Source: JBOFOR01 sp051654865 (lineage in GTDB: Bacteria; Bacillota; Clostridia; Peptostreptococcales; Peptostreptococcaceae). Taken from it: a stretch of DNA of 64,000 nt. Position 1 is the stretch's first letter. Every line of letters begins with the position of its first letter. The notes beneath the pieces were generated by a model. It did not search any database. It was not told where the DNA came from and saw only the letters and a program-made list of their open reading frames with translations. This document shows, piece by piece, positions 26,743 through 35,525 of this stretch. The DNA lies in NCBI GenBank assembly GCA_051654865.1, contig JBOFYV010000053.1:124001-188000 (forward strand), written 5' to 3'. A program made the position numbers and the translations under genes.

Positions 26743-27417
26743 TTGAATCTTTGGAATACTTTAGTTGATATATATCCGTTTTTAAAAAACTTGGACAATG
26801 AATCTAAGAATATTATCGAGTCATCTTTAATAATAAAAAACTTTGATGCAGACTATACATTAATGTATGAAGGTTCTAGTTGTTTGGGATTTTCTCTAAT
26901 TATAAAAGGTACTATAAGAGTTTATAAAATTTCTGATAAAGGTAGAGAGGTAACCTTGTATAAACTATCCTCTGGCGATACTTGTTATTTATCTATGTCT
27001 TGTATTTTAAGTAACAAGTCTTACCCTGCCTTTGCTCAAGTAATCGAACCTGTTACTATTGCATTTATACCAAGTACTATATTTAATAATTTTATATATA
27101 ATACATTAGATTTTCAAAAATATATTTTTAATAATTTGTATATGAAGTTTAACGAGGTAGTTAATGTATTAGAAGAAGTTGCGTTTGAAAGTATTGATAC
27201 TAGAATTGCTAAGTATTTACTAAACACATCTAGAAATACGAATAACTCTAAATACTTATATCTTACTCAAGAGAAAATAGCACAGGAACTTGGTACCAGT
27301 AGAGAAGTAGTATCAAGAATGCTTACAGACTTTAAAAATAAAGACATTGTTACTTCAAATAGAGGTAAAATAACTATATTGGATTTTAATAAATTATTTT
27401 CAATTACTAATTTATGA
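26743..27417 (+). CDS. Crp/Fnr family transcriptional regulator
   Basis: About 224 residues: an N-terminal cyclic-nucleotide-type beta-roll (about 20-120) and a C-terminal winged helix with LTQEKIAQELGTSREVVSRM. TTG 26743 is chosen because AAGGAG lies eight bases upstream; an in-frame TTG at 26725 overlaps no ribosome site. No CxxC or four-cysteine Fnr cluster is visible. GDTCYLSMSC in the effector-domain edge is typical of anaerobe Crp-like regulators. Its targets are unknown; lplA (divergent) and modABC (convergent) are neighbours. Confidence 0.88.
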   Translation: MNLWNTLVDIYPFLKNLDNESKNIIESSLIIKNFDADYTLMYEGSSCLGFSLIIKGTIRVYKISDKGREVTLYKLSSGDTCYLSMSCILSNKSYPAFAQVIEPVTIAFIPSTIFNNFIYNTLDFQKYIFNNLYMKFNEVVNVLEEVAFESIDTRIAKYLLNTSRNTNNSKYLYLTQEKIAQELGTSREVVSRMLTDFKNKDIVTSNRGKITILDFNKLFSITNL

Positions 27418-27444
27418 TAAAGTAATTATAATTTGATTGTACAT

Positions 27445-27496
27445 AAAAAGGTAAGGAAAGTAATTAGTCCTTTTAAATTACTTTCCTTACCTTTTT
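27445..27496. terminator. Bidirectional terminator between the Crp/Fnr gene and modC
   Basis: Perfect 21-bp inverted repeat (27445-27465 and 27476-27496) with A and T tracts, separating convergent units. Confidence 0.85.
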
Positions 27497-27510
27497 AAGA
27501 TTTATGTATT

Positions 27511-28554
27511 TTATTTAAAATAAAAAATTTTTTCTTTAGGAAAAGTTATTGTTACTTTGCTCTCAATTTCAAGCTCTAGATTTTCTTTACTAATTTCAAG
27601 CTCAATTAAATTATCCTCATTCATTACACTACTAACATATATTGTATTTGTAAAAGGATTACTTATTATACTCTTTACAATGAATTGACCACTATTACTA
27701 TCGTCTTTGTTTTTTGATAGTATTATATCTTCTTTTCTTATCCCCATATAGTTTGCCTCTTCACTGCAAGGTTCAACTATATATTCATATCCCCAATCTA
27801 AAGATAATAATTTATTAGAATCTATTTTTTTGCACCTAGAAATATTTTTACATCCTGTAATTATTGACTCTAGTCTAGACTTAGGCTTATAAAATAATTC
27901 TTCAATAGTTCTTTTAGTATTCGTATTTCCTTCATTATAAATAATTACATCATCACATACTCTATATAGCTCTTCTACATCATGTGTGACAAAAATAACA
28001 TCTCCTTTATAATCCTTTAACAATTCTTTTAACTCAATCTCCATATTTTTTTTTAAGTTGTAATCTAGTGCTGAAAATGGTTCATCTAATAACAGTACTT
28101 CTGGTTCCGTTACAAGAACTCTAGCTAACGCTACCCTTTGAGCTTGTCCTCCAGAAATTTGCCATGGATATAGTTTTTCTAAGCCAACAAGTTTAAATTT
28201 CTTAATGTATTCCATTGCAATATTTCGTTTTTCAAACTTACTAAGCCTATTAAGTCCTACTTCAATATTTTCAAGTACTGTCATATGAGGAAATAAAGCA
28301 TAATTTTGAAACAAATAACCTACTTTTCTATTCTGAGGTGATAGATTAATATTATTTTCTGAATCATATAAAATTCTATCGTTTATTTTAATTATTCCTT
28401 TTGAAGGTGTCTCTAACCCTGCAATACATTTTAGTGTCATACTTTTTCCTGATCCTGATTGCCCTAAAAAACCTAATACTCCTTTTGAATGTTTAAAAGC
28501 AACGTCTAAATTAAATCTATTTAAATTCTTTTTAATGTTAACTACTAAACTCAT
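27511..28554 (-). CDS. modC: Molybdate ABC transporter ATPase
   Basis: A 347-residue ATPase with Walker A GQSGSGKS, signature ISGGQAQRVALARVL (Ile replaces the usual Leu), Walker B VLLLDEPFSALD and H-loop VTHD. A C-terminal extension of about 110 residues is in the position of the ModC TOBE regulatory domain. The gene overlaps modB by 17 bases. The specificity is assigned from synteny with modB and modA; tungstate is an alternative oxyanion. Confidence 0.88.
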   Translation of the reverse strand: MSLVVNIKKNLNRFNLDVAFKHSKGVLGFLGQSGSGKSMTLKCIAGLETPSKGIIKINDRILYDSENNINLSPQNRKVGYLFQNYALFPHMTVLENIEVGLNRLSKFEKRNIAMEYIKKFKLVGLEKLYPWQISGGQAQRVALARVLVTEPEVLLLDEPFSALDYNLKKNMEIELKELLKDYKGDVIFVTHDVEELYRVCDDVIIYNEGNTNTKRTIEELFYKPKSRLESIITGCKNISRCKKIDSNKLLSLDWGYEYIVEPCSEEANYMGIRKEDIILSKNKDDSNSGQFIVKSIISNPFTNTIYVSSVMNEDNLIELEISKENLELEIESKVTITFPKEKIFYFK

Positions 28555-29236
28555 TATTTGACCTCTTTCCGATAATTTTTTGTTGTTTATCTGACCAAAG
28601 GTTTAATACTACTATCATGAAAAGGGATAAAGCAAATATTATAATTACCCATAGTAATGCTTTGTCTATATCACCACTCTCAACTGCAAAGAATATTGCC
28701 AATGGCATAGTTTGTGTTTTACCTGGAATATTACCTGCTACCATTAATGTCGCTCCAAACTCTCCAAGTGCTCTGGCAAATGACAATACTGTACCTCCAA
28801 TAATACCCGGAAGCGCTAATGGTATAGCTATTTTATAAAATATTTTCCACTCGCTAAGACCCAATGTTCTAGCAGCTAATATCATATCATTATCGATTTG
28901 TTCAAAAGCAGATCTAGTTGTTCTATACATCATTGGAAATGATACAACTATGGCGCATATAACGGTAGCTTCCCAACTAAATATAATATTTATATTATAT
29001 TTTAAGAGAAATTCTCCTATATATCCGTTTTTTCCTACTAGCAATAAAATGAAAAAACCTACTACTGTAGGAGGTAATATTAATGGCAATGTAAATATTC
29101 CATCTAGAAGCCACTTTAACTTTCCTTTATAGCTCGACATTTTATATGCAATTAGTGTACCAAGTATAACGGTTATTATAGTTGCTAGAGTAGATGTTTT
29201 TAATGATATTAATAAAGGTGATAAATCTTGATTCAA
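28538..29236 (-). CDS. modB: Molybdate ABC transporter permease
   Basis: A 232-residue permease with five to six membrane helices and the EAA-type cytoplasmic loop AARTLGLSEWKIFYKIAIPLA that contacts the ATPase. LILPPTVVGFFILLLVGKNG is characteristic of ModB. It starts at TTG 29234-29236 with AGAGGAGA upstream, 18 bases after modA, and overlaps modC. Confidence 0.92.
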   Translation of the reverse strand: MNQDLSPLLISLKTSTLATIITVILGTLIAYKMSSYKGKLKWLLDGIFTLPLILPPTVVGFFILLLVGKNGYIGEFLLKYNINIIFSWEATVICAIVVSFPMMYRTTRSAFEQIDNDMILAARTLGLSEWKIFYKIAIPLALPGIIGGTVLSFARALGEFGATLMVAGNIPGKTQTMPLAIFFAVESGDIDKALLWVIIIFALSLFMIVVLNLWSDKQQKIIGKRSNNEFSS

Positions 29237-29254
29237 TGTAATTCTCCTCTTTGC

Positions 29255-30019
29255 TTATTTTTTATAACCAAATTCTTCAAATATAGCTTGCCCCTTTAGA
29301 CTCAATAAATATGTTTGAAATTCTTTTGCTTTTTCTATATTTTTACTATCTTTAACTATTGCTATTGGATATGTTATTGGTTTATGGTTATTAGCATTAA
29401 TTTTTTCTACTATTTTAACTTTTTCATTGTTTATAGCATCTGTGTAGTATACAAATCCAGCCTCAGCATTAGATGACATTACCCATGCTAAAACTTCTTT
29501 TACATCTTTTGCATAAACTATTTTATTCTTTATACTATTATATATATTCAAGTTATTTGTCGCTTCTTTTGCATATTCTCCTGCTGGTACACTACTCGGC
29601 TCTCCCATTGCAATATGCATAACTTTATTTTTTAACAAGTCTGATATTTCAATAATATTACTATCCTTTGGTGTAATTAACACTAATTCATTTTTTGATA
29701 AATCAGTAATAGATTCTTCAAGTAATAATCCCTTTTTACTTAATTCTTTAATTTGTTTATTACTTGCAGATATTATTATATCACAAGGAGCACCTTGCTC
29801 TATTTGTTGCTGTAATGAACCGGATCCACCATAGTTTATTATTAACTCTGTATCACTATTTGATTTTTCATACTCTATTTTTATTCTTTCCATTACTTCT
29901 TTTGTACTAGATGCTGCTGAAATATTTAGCTCAATTTTTTCTGCATTATTTTTAATATTACATCCTACTGTAAATAACATCATAGACATACTTAGTATTA
30001 ATCTTAGTTTTTTGTTCAT
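29255..30019 (-). CDS. modA: Molybdate-binding lipoprotein
   Basis: Extracellular solute-binding protein anchored as a lipoprotein: a basic start, hydrophobic segment and lipobox LFTVGC. ATG 30017-30019 is preferred, with AAAGGGA upstream; an in-frame TTG at 30028 is possible. The mature part has ISAASSTKEVMERI, YGGSGSLQQQIEQGAPCDI and GEPSSVPAGEYA, the usual oxyanion-binding loops. It begins modABC. No molybdenum cofactor or molybdoenzyme gene lies in this window. Confidence 0.92.
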   Translation of the reverse strand: MNKKLRLILSMSMMLFTVGCNIKNNAEKIELNISAASSTKEVMERIKIEYEKSNSDTELIINYGGSGSLQQQIEQGAPCDIIISASNKQIKELSKKGLLLEESITDLSKNELVLITPKDSNIIEISDLLKNKVMHIAMGEPSSVPAGEYAKEATNNLNIYNSIKNKIVYAKDVKEVLAWVMSSNAEAGFVYYTDAINNEKVKIVEKINANNHKPITYPIAIVKDSKNIEKAKEFQTYLLSLKGQAIFEEFGYKK

Positions 30020-30102
30020 TCTGCTCAATCCCTTTGTCTAAATTTGTATATATTTAATGTACCTTATTTTATATTTTCTTTCAATAGTTCTTATATTTAA
30101 AA

Positions 30103-30127
30103 AGCCTACATCTCAAAGATATAGGCT
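30103..30127 (-). terminator. Terminator after the TOPRIM gene
   Basis: Arms 30103-30113 and 30117-30127 with one mismatch and a 3-base loop; the minus strand then reads TTTTTA. Confidence 0.7.
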
Positions 30128-30141
30128 GTTTTGTTTAGTTG

Positions 30142-30921
30142 TTATTCTTTTCCATAAACTATATTCGTAATAAATTCATAGAACCGTTTTATATTATTAC
30201 TTGATTCTATACTTTCTTCACTTATCCATTTATCCCTCATAATAGAAATTTGATTTGCACTAGCAGGTCTAAAGATATTAGCTATACAACCAATCTTTAC
30301 TTTATTCTCACTTGAAACACTCCAATTTTCTTTATATCTATCATCTATTTTATCAATATATTCTTCTACATTATATAATAGGTCTTGATACACAATGTTT
30401 GCGGCCTCTAATAATAAATCTTCTAACGTTCCTTTTGAATAATTATCCGGAAAGTAGTAATAATGTAGTTTAATGCATTCACCTCTAAGTCGTATAACTC
30501 CCCTCATAAAATCATCACTTCTAAAACAGTATTCTTTCTTATCTAATATTTTTAATAAATTTCTAATTTTCTCATTTGGTGTAACTTGATCTGCATCAAA
30601 TATCAATCCTAATCCATCTATCTGTACTAATTCTTTTTTATTCATATTTGTTAAATATAGATCAACTTCTTTAATTATATTTTGTTCTCCATTTGAAACT
30701 ACAACTACAACAAATATATTATTATTTCTATAGTAATCTGGTATTGGAGTAAATCGTTCTAATCTTCCCATCTCAAATGGATATGACTTTGGGACTCTAT
30801 CTTGCCACATTTTAGGTAAATCCTGTATAAGTTTGCATTCTTCAAATCCATTTAGCTTAAGTACTTTACCTACAGTATTTGCATCATGAGCTCCTTCAAC
30901 GAAAAATATATAATTCTTCAC
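30142..30921 (-). CDS. TOPRIM-domain protein partnered with an OLD-like ATPase
   Basis: About 259 residues. GTG 30919-30921 overlaps the TAG stop of the ATPase gene by one base (TAGTG), a strong coupling signal, and AGGA lies upstream; the frame continues to 30948 within the ATPase gene. The N-terminus IFFVEGAHDANTVGKVL supplies a TOPRIM-type Glu (E9) and LGLIFDADQ the DxD pair (D109, D111). This layout resembles DUF3226/DUF4435-type nuclease or toxin subunits. No membrane segment is seen. In PARIS, the TOPRIM AriB effector is released from the AriA ATPase; a similar role is inferred here, not shown. Confidence 0.75.
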   Translation of the reverse strand: MKNYIFFVEGAHDANTVGKVLKLNGFEECKLIQDLPKMWQDRVPKSYPFEMGRLERFTPIPDYYRNNNIFVVVVVSNGEQNIIKEVDLYLTNMNKKELVQIDGLGLIFDADQVTPNEKIRNLLKILDKKEYCFRSDDFMRGVIRLRGECIKLHYYYFPDNYSKGTLEDLLLEAANIVYQDLLYNVEEYIDKIDDRYKENWSVSSENKVKIGCIANIFRPASANQISIMRDKWISEESIESSNNIKRFYEFITNIVYGKE

Positions 30922-31985
30922 TATCTCACATCCTGACCTAATATACACCTAATATCTTTTAGCTTTTGTCCTCCCAATCTATTTGTATATATATAATTAT
31001 CGTGGTGTTCTAATCTAAAGCATGTCAATTTATCTATATTGTTAGCTGTTTCTATAAATGCATCTATTACTTCTAAACTATGAGTAGTTGCTATAAGTTG
31101 TACTTTATATATTTTACATGCATTTATTAACCATCCAAATACATCTTTCATTATACTTTTATAAATTGCTGTTTCTATTTCATCAATTAATAATATTCCA
31201 TTCTTAGCGGATACAACAGATGATGATAAAATTAGTATTTTCTTTACTCCATCTCCAAAACTTGATAAACTCATTAGACCATATTTATTATGTTTTATAT
31301 ATATGCCTAACGTTTTATTTTTCTCAGGTAATATTTCAAAACCTTCTATGTTATTATCAAACATCTTTAATAACTTGACTATTTCTTCTTTTTCACCACA
31401 TTTAATTATCTTAACTGTATCACTTATAAGTTTATTTCTTAAATAATCATACGGTGTTACATAAACCATATTAATAATTTGAGATGTAGAATCAGATATT
31501 ATTGAAGATGTTCTCTCTTCACAGATTTTAATTTCTTTATTTTCAACTAACTCTTCGTATTTTTTTAATCGTATACTTCCATCAAAAACTCTATTTTCAA
31601 CACTTATTTCTTCGTAGTATTCATCATTATCATAACTTGGTACTAGTTCTGCATTTAAAGTTTCTACTAGTTTCCCTTCTATATTTAAATTATAAGGTAC
31701 TGATTTGACTGTTGAAGTAATTTCAATAGATCTATTTTCATTCTCTCTTGGAAAAACTTCTAAAAACAAATCAAATGTAGAGACTAATCCCCTACCTCTC
31801 TTTGAACAATTTATTAAAATATTACTTATATCTGTTGGATTTTGAAATAAAGAAATAGCTTCAAGTACCGACGTTTTGCCGCAGTTATTATCCCCTACTA
31901 AAATATTAATTCTAGATAGATGGTTTAATTCTAAATTGTTTATTGCTCTAAATTTTTTTATATATAAACTATTGAGGTATGTCAT
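30921..31985 (-). CDS. OLD/AAA15-like ATPase
   Basis: About 354 residues of the ABC/SMC-like AAA group. Walker A is GDNNCGKTS (about residues 31-39), the signature-like stretch LSSFGDGVKKIL is at about 240-251, Walker B LLIDEIE at about 265-271 and an H-loop ATTHSLEV at about 300-307. The N-terminal strand IKKFRAINNLEL is typical of RecF/OLD-type proteins. There is no C-terminal TOPRIM nuclease domain; that function is in the next gene, making a split OLD-like arrangement. ATG 31983-31985 is used; GTG 31992-31994 is an alternative. Upstream and downstream genes are ordinary metabolic ones. Confidence 0.82.
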   Translation of the reverse strand: MTYLNSLYIKKFRAINNLELNHLSRINILVGDNNCGKTSVLEAISLFQNPTDISNILINCSKRGRGLVSTFDLFLEVFPRENENRSIEITSTVKSVPYNLNIEGKLVETLNAELVPSYDNDEYYEEISVENRVFDGSIRLKKYEELVENKEIKICEERTSSIISDSTSQIINMVYVTPYDYLRNKLISDTVKIIKCGEKEEIVKLLKMFDNNIEGFEILPEKNKTLGIYIKHNKYGLMSLSSFGDGVKKILILSSSVVSAKNGILLIDEIETAIYKSIMKDVFGWLINACKIYKVQLIATTHSLEVIDAFIETANNIDKLTCFRLEHHDNYIYTNRLGGQKLKDIRCILGQDVR

Positions 31986-32065
31986 ATTTATCACTTCTTT
32001 CTTTTTATAGTTTATATATTTTATTTTTAATAGCTTGTATAATATTCAGTTAATCAAATAAAAAT

Positions 32066-32081
32066 ACCTAGTTTCCTAGGT
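32066..32081 (-). terminator. Terminator after the Cys-rich small gene
   Basis: ACCTAG, 4-base loop, CTAGGT, followed on the minus strand by ATTTTTATTT. Confidence 0.7.
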
Positions 32082-32083
32082 GA

Positions 32084-32326
32084 TTAAATTAATAGTAATG
32101 CAAATATCCAAAACAACGGATTTATATTACAGTTATTTTTACAATTACAATTTAATTGATTTGTGTTTTTGCAAATCATATTTTTATTGTAACACTTTCT
32201 GCGCTTTCTTTTAGGTTTATCACTTGTACACTGCATTTTCACATTAGTATTGCATTTTTTTTTAACTTTTAACATTTCTCTTTTTCTTTTACATTTTGTG
32301 CAATTACATATATAACTTCTTTGCAT
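32084..32326 (-). CDS. Small basic cysteine-rich protein with hydrophobic C-terminal tail (80 aa)
   Basis: Not recognised. The 80 residues contain 11 cysteines in CxC and CxxC spacings (CNCTKC near the start, LNCNCKNNC near the end), many Lys/Arg/Asn, and a final hydrophobic segment INPLFWIFALLLI. AGGAG-type upstream bases and a dedicated terminator support a real gene. Composition suggests a disulfide-rich spore coat or exosporium-type protein or a metal-binding peptide anchored by its tail; neither is established. Confidence 0.65.
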   Translation of the reverse strand: MQRSYICNCTKCKRKREMLKVKKKCNTNVKMQCTSDKPKRKRRKCYNKNMICKNTNQLNCNCKNNCNINPLFWIFALLLI

Positions 32327-32424
32327 ATGTTTTCACTCCTATTTATATTACAAGTAAATTTTACTCATTTAAATATAATATGAATATACATTGATTTATG
32401 GCACGTCTATTTATAAATACTAGA

Positions 32425-32453
32425 AAAAAGGTCTTTATATTAAAGACCTTTTT
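32425..32453 (-). terminator. Terminator after the PMCA-like ATPase
   Basis: AAAAAGGTCTTTA (32425-32437) and TAAAGACCTTTTT (32441-32453), 3-base loop. Confidence 0.75.
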
Positions 32454-32464
32454 AGAGATTATAT

Positions 32465-35263
32465 CTAACTGTTAAGTTGCTTTTTTTTACTTAATTTAGA
32501 ACTTACTAGTTTCTTTTGATTACTTCTCACTATTCTCAAAACAAACTTAACTACTTCATTTAATATTAATACTGTTGATGATAGTAAAATTATTTTTAAC
32601 CACATATTAACATCTAGTGAAACTGAATTGAAAAAACTTCTAAATACTTGAGTAAATAGTATTTGACAAATACCTGTAATAAATATAACTTGTATTGCTA
32701 ATTTGTTTTTGAAGAAACTTGGTATAGTACTATTTAAACCAAACTCTCTACAGTTAAATGCATTAAACAGAGCACTAAAAGCAAATAGTGAAAATACTAC
32801 TGTACCTTGTTCAGCTGGAGTTGCTTTTAGTATATTAAATATTAGTTGTAGTTGAACAATACCTATAATCAAGAATGCGTTTATTAATATATTTATAGTC
32901 ATTGATTTTGAAATTATACTAGCTTTTCTTTTTGTAGGTTTTCTTCTTAGTACATAGTCCCTAACAGGTTCTAATCCAAGTGCAAGTGCAGGAGGTCCAT
33001 CCATTATTATATTTACCCATAATAGCTGTATAGTTGTAAAAGGCATTGGTTTTCCCATAACTTGAGAAACTATTGCTATTACAAATGCTACAATATTTAC
33101 TGTTAGTTGGAATTGTATAAATCTTTGGAAGTTTTCATATATTCCTCTTCCCCATTTAATGCCATCAACAATAGTACTAAAGCTATCATCTGTTAGTATT
33201 ATATCTGATGCATTTTTTGATACTTCTGTGCCAGATATCCCCATAGCTATTCCAACATCTGCCTTACTTAGTGCAGGAGCATCATTTATACCATCTCCTG
33301 TTACTGCTACAACCTCTCCATTAGCTTGAAGTGCTTGTACTATTCTCATCTTAGTATCTGGTTTTGAACGTGCTACTATTGATATTTGTTTTATTTCTTC
33401 TTTCAGCTCTTCATCACTTAAAACATCAATATAAGTAGCTTCAACGGCTTTTTTAGAACCATCTAATAGCCCTATTTCTTTACCAATAGCTAGAGCTGTA
33501 TTTATATTATCTCCAGTTAGCATTTTTACGTCTACACCTGCATTATATGCTATTTCAATTGACTCTCTTACTCCTTCTCTTAATGGATCTTGTATTCCAA
33601 CAAATCCACTGAATACATAATCTTCGTCATTTTCAAATGCATATATTTCTTTGGTTAATGCTAATTCACCTTCAAAAGCAATTGCAACTTCTGCGTAGGA
33701 TTTATCTACTTTTTTATATGCAAATCCTAGAGTTCTCATTGATTTATTTTGAAGTTTTTTAATTTCATTAAGTACTTTTGATTTGACTTGATGTGTCATT
33801 GGAATAATTTTATCATCCATTTGTATATATGCACAACTTTTTAAAAGTACTTCTGGTGCACCTTTACTTAACATAATAACTTCATTTTCATCCATTATTA
33901 ACGATGACATTCTCTTTTTTTCAGAACTGAAAGGAATTTGTGATATTAAATTGGAAAACTTCCTTATTTGACTATAGTCTTTTTGAGAGTGATATAAAAG
34001 CAATGCGCATTCAGTTGCACTCCCTATATATTTGTAACCTAATATATCTTTTTCAATATCCGCAGTTGAATTTATCATACAGTTTTCATCAAAATAACTA
34101 CAACTATTATAATTTGCATTTTCTCTATATTTACCATCTATATATGCAACTTCAACCATCATTTTATTTTGAGTTAATGTTCCTGTTTTGTCAGAGCATA
34201 TTACTGATACACATCCAATAGTTTCACATGCTTCTTTTTTAGTTACAAGAGCATTTATCTTTGCCATTTTTTGCATTGTTATAGCTAATGTTATATTTAT
34301 CATAGTTGGTAAACCTTCTGGAACTGTCGCTACTATTAGTGCTATACATACCATATATGCATCTTTTGCAGGCTCTAGGGATTGTAAAAATGGTAATATA
34401 CCTGATGGATTTATTGTAAGTTCACCCCTTAAATGCATTTTCATTATCATGTATACACATAAAAGAGTAGCTATTATTCCTGATATACCTGCTATCTTTG
34501 CACTTAATTTTCCTAATTTTAACTGAAGAGGTGTTGATACATCATCTTGAGTCAAATTTTGTGCTATTTTTCCCATTTCAGTATTATCTCCGATAGAGGA
34601 GATAACCATTCTACCTCTACCATAAGCAACTAATGTTCCACCAAAGACCATATTTATTTGTTTTGCAGGTATAGCATCTTGTTCTATAATTTCATTTCTT
34701 CCATATACAACTTCCATATCAATTACTTCTTCAGCGCTTTTTACTACATCTGCAGATTCTCCAGTTAACATATCTTCTCTTATTTTAAGATTTGCAGATT
34801 CAATTAATCTACCATCAGCAGGAATCATATCACCAGTTTCAATGTACACAATATCTCCAGGGACTAAATCACCTTTTGATATTTTTTTTACTTTTCCATT
34901 TCTTAGTACTTTAACTTCTATATTATCGGTCATTTTCGATAATGCATGTGCAGCCTTTTTTGATTTACCTTCTGTAACTATACCTATCGTCAACCCTACA
35001 AATATAGCTCCTAAGATACCAAATGCATCATGTATTTCTCCTATGAATGCGCTTATAATAGCTGCACCTAATAATATTAATATCATCGGCTCCATTACAC
35101 TATCAAATAATTCATCTAAAAAGGATTTTTCAGATTTTAGTGTAAACTCATTTAAACCATATTTTTTTCGTCTTTCTTCTACTTCAGCTTCATTTAAACC
35201 TACCTCTTGGTTTACTTTTAAGTATCTTAATACTTCGCTGACAGGTTTATTATAGTACCTCAT
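32465..35263 (-). CDS. P-type Ca2+-transporting ATPase, PMCA-like ion site
   Basis: About 932 residues, type II P-ATPase exporting calcium from the cytoplasm. ATG 35261-35263 is chosen because GAGGGGG lies nine bases upstream; the frame starts at 35290. Visible elements: TGES actuator motif, VPEGLP in M4, phosphorylation site CSDKTGTLTQNK, TGDGINDAPALSKADVG hinge and ten membrane helices. The M6 segment reads NIIMDGPPALALGLE; Met before the Asp matches plasma-membrane (PMCA) rather than SERCA pumps, suggesting one ion site. A second P-type pump with a different M6 lies at 57643. Confidence 0.87.
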   Translation of the reverse strand: MRYYNKPVSEVLRYLKVNQEVGLNEAEVEERRKKYGLNEFTLKSEKSFLDELFDSVMEPMILILLGAAIISAFIGEIHDAFGILGAIFVGLTIGIVTEGKSKKAAHALSKMTDNIEVKVLRNGKVKKISKGDLVPGDIVYIETGDMIPADGRLIESANLKIREDMLTGESADVVKSAEEVIDMEVVYGRNEIIEQDAIPAKQINMVFGGTLVAYGRGRMVISSIGDNTEMGKIAQNLTQDDVSTPLQLKLGKLSAKIAGISGIIATLLCVYMIMKMHLRGELTINPSGILPFLQSLEPAKDAYMVCIALIVATVPEGLPTMINITLAITMQKMAKINALVTKKEACETIGCVSVICSDKTGTLTQNKMMVEVAYIDGKYRENANYNSCSYFDENCMINSTADIEKDILGYKYIGSATECALLLYHSQKDYSQIRKFSNLISQIPFSSEKKRMSSLIMDENEVIMLSKGAPEVLLKSCAYIQMDDKIIPMTHQVKSKVLNEIKKLQNKSMRTLGFAYKKVDKSYAEVAIAFEGELALTKEIYAFENDEDYVFSGFVGIQDPLREGVRESIEIAYNAGVDVKMLTGDNINTALAIGKEIGLLDGSKKAVEATYIDVLSDEELKEEIKQISIVARSKPDTKMRIVQALQANGEVVAVTGDGINDAPALSKADVGIAMGISGTEVSKNASDIILTDDSFSTIVDGIKWGRGIYENFQRFIQFQLTVNIVAFVIAIVSQVMGKPMPFTTIQLLWVNIIMDGPPALALGLEPVRDYVLRRKPTKRKASIISKSMTINILINAFLIIGIVQLQLIFNILKATPAEQGTVVFSLFAFSALFNAFNCREFGLNSTIPSFFKNKLAIQVIFITGICQILFTQVFRSFFNSVSLDVNMWLKIILLSSTVLILNEVVKFVLRIVRSNQKKLVSSKLSKKKQLNS

Positions 35264-35338
35264 TTTATTTATCCCCCTCGTAATTATCATTGTAACTTAT
35301 AAAATTATATGTGCTTGTCCTAATTTATATTCATAAAA

Positions 35339-35379
35339 CTAGAGACTAACTAAATTATTATAACTTAGTTAGTCTCTAG
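35339..35379 (-). terminator. Hairpin downstream of hypB
   Basis: CTAGAGACTAACTAA (35339-35353) pairs perfectly with 35365-35379; the minus strand then reads TTTTATG. About 150 bases beyond the hypB stop, with an unexplained stretch between (see findings). Confidence 0.6.
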
Positions 35380-35525
35380 CTTCTTTGGCCCGTACTTTTT
35401 TTCTTAAATTATGATAAAACCGGTCAATTAATAAAGAAAAAGTTGGAACATAGTTTAAATGTATGCCCACTAATAGTATATATACATTACCCTAATAATA
35501 TGACTTAATTTTAAATATTTGAATG

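Noticed and set aside
30020..30102. Molybdenum-cofactor riboswitch upstream of modA
   Set aside because: The leader is under 100 bases and AT-rich, with no structured aptamer-like conserved segments visible.
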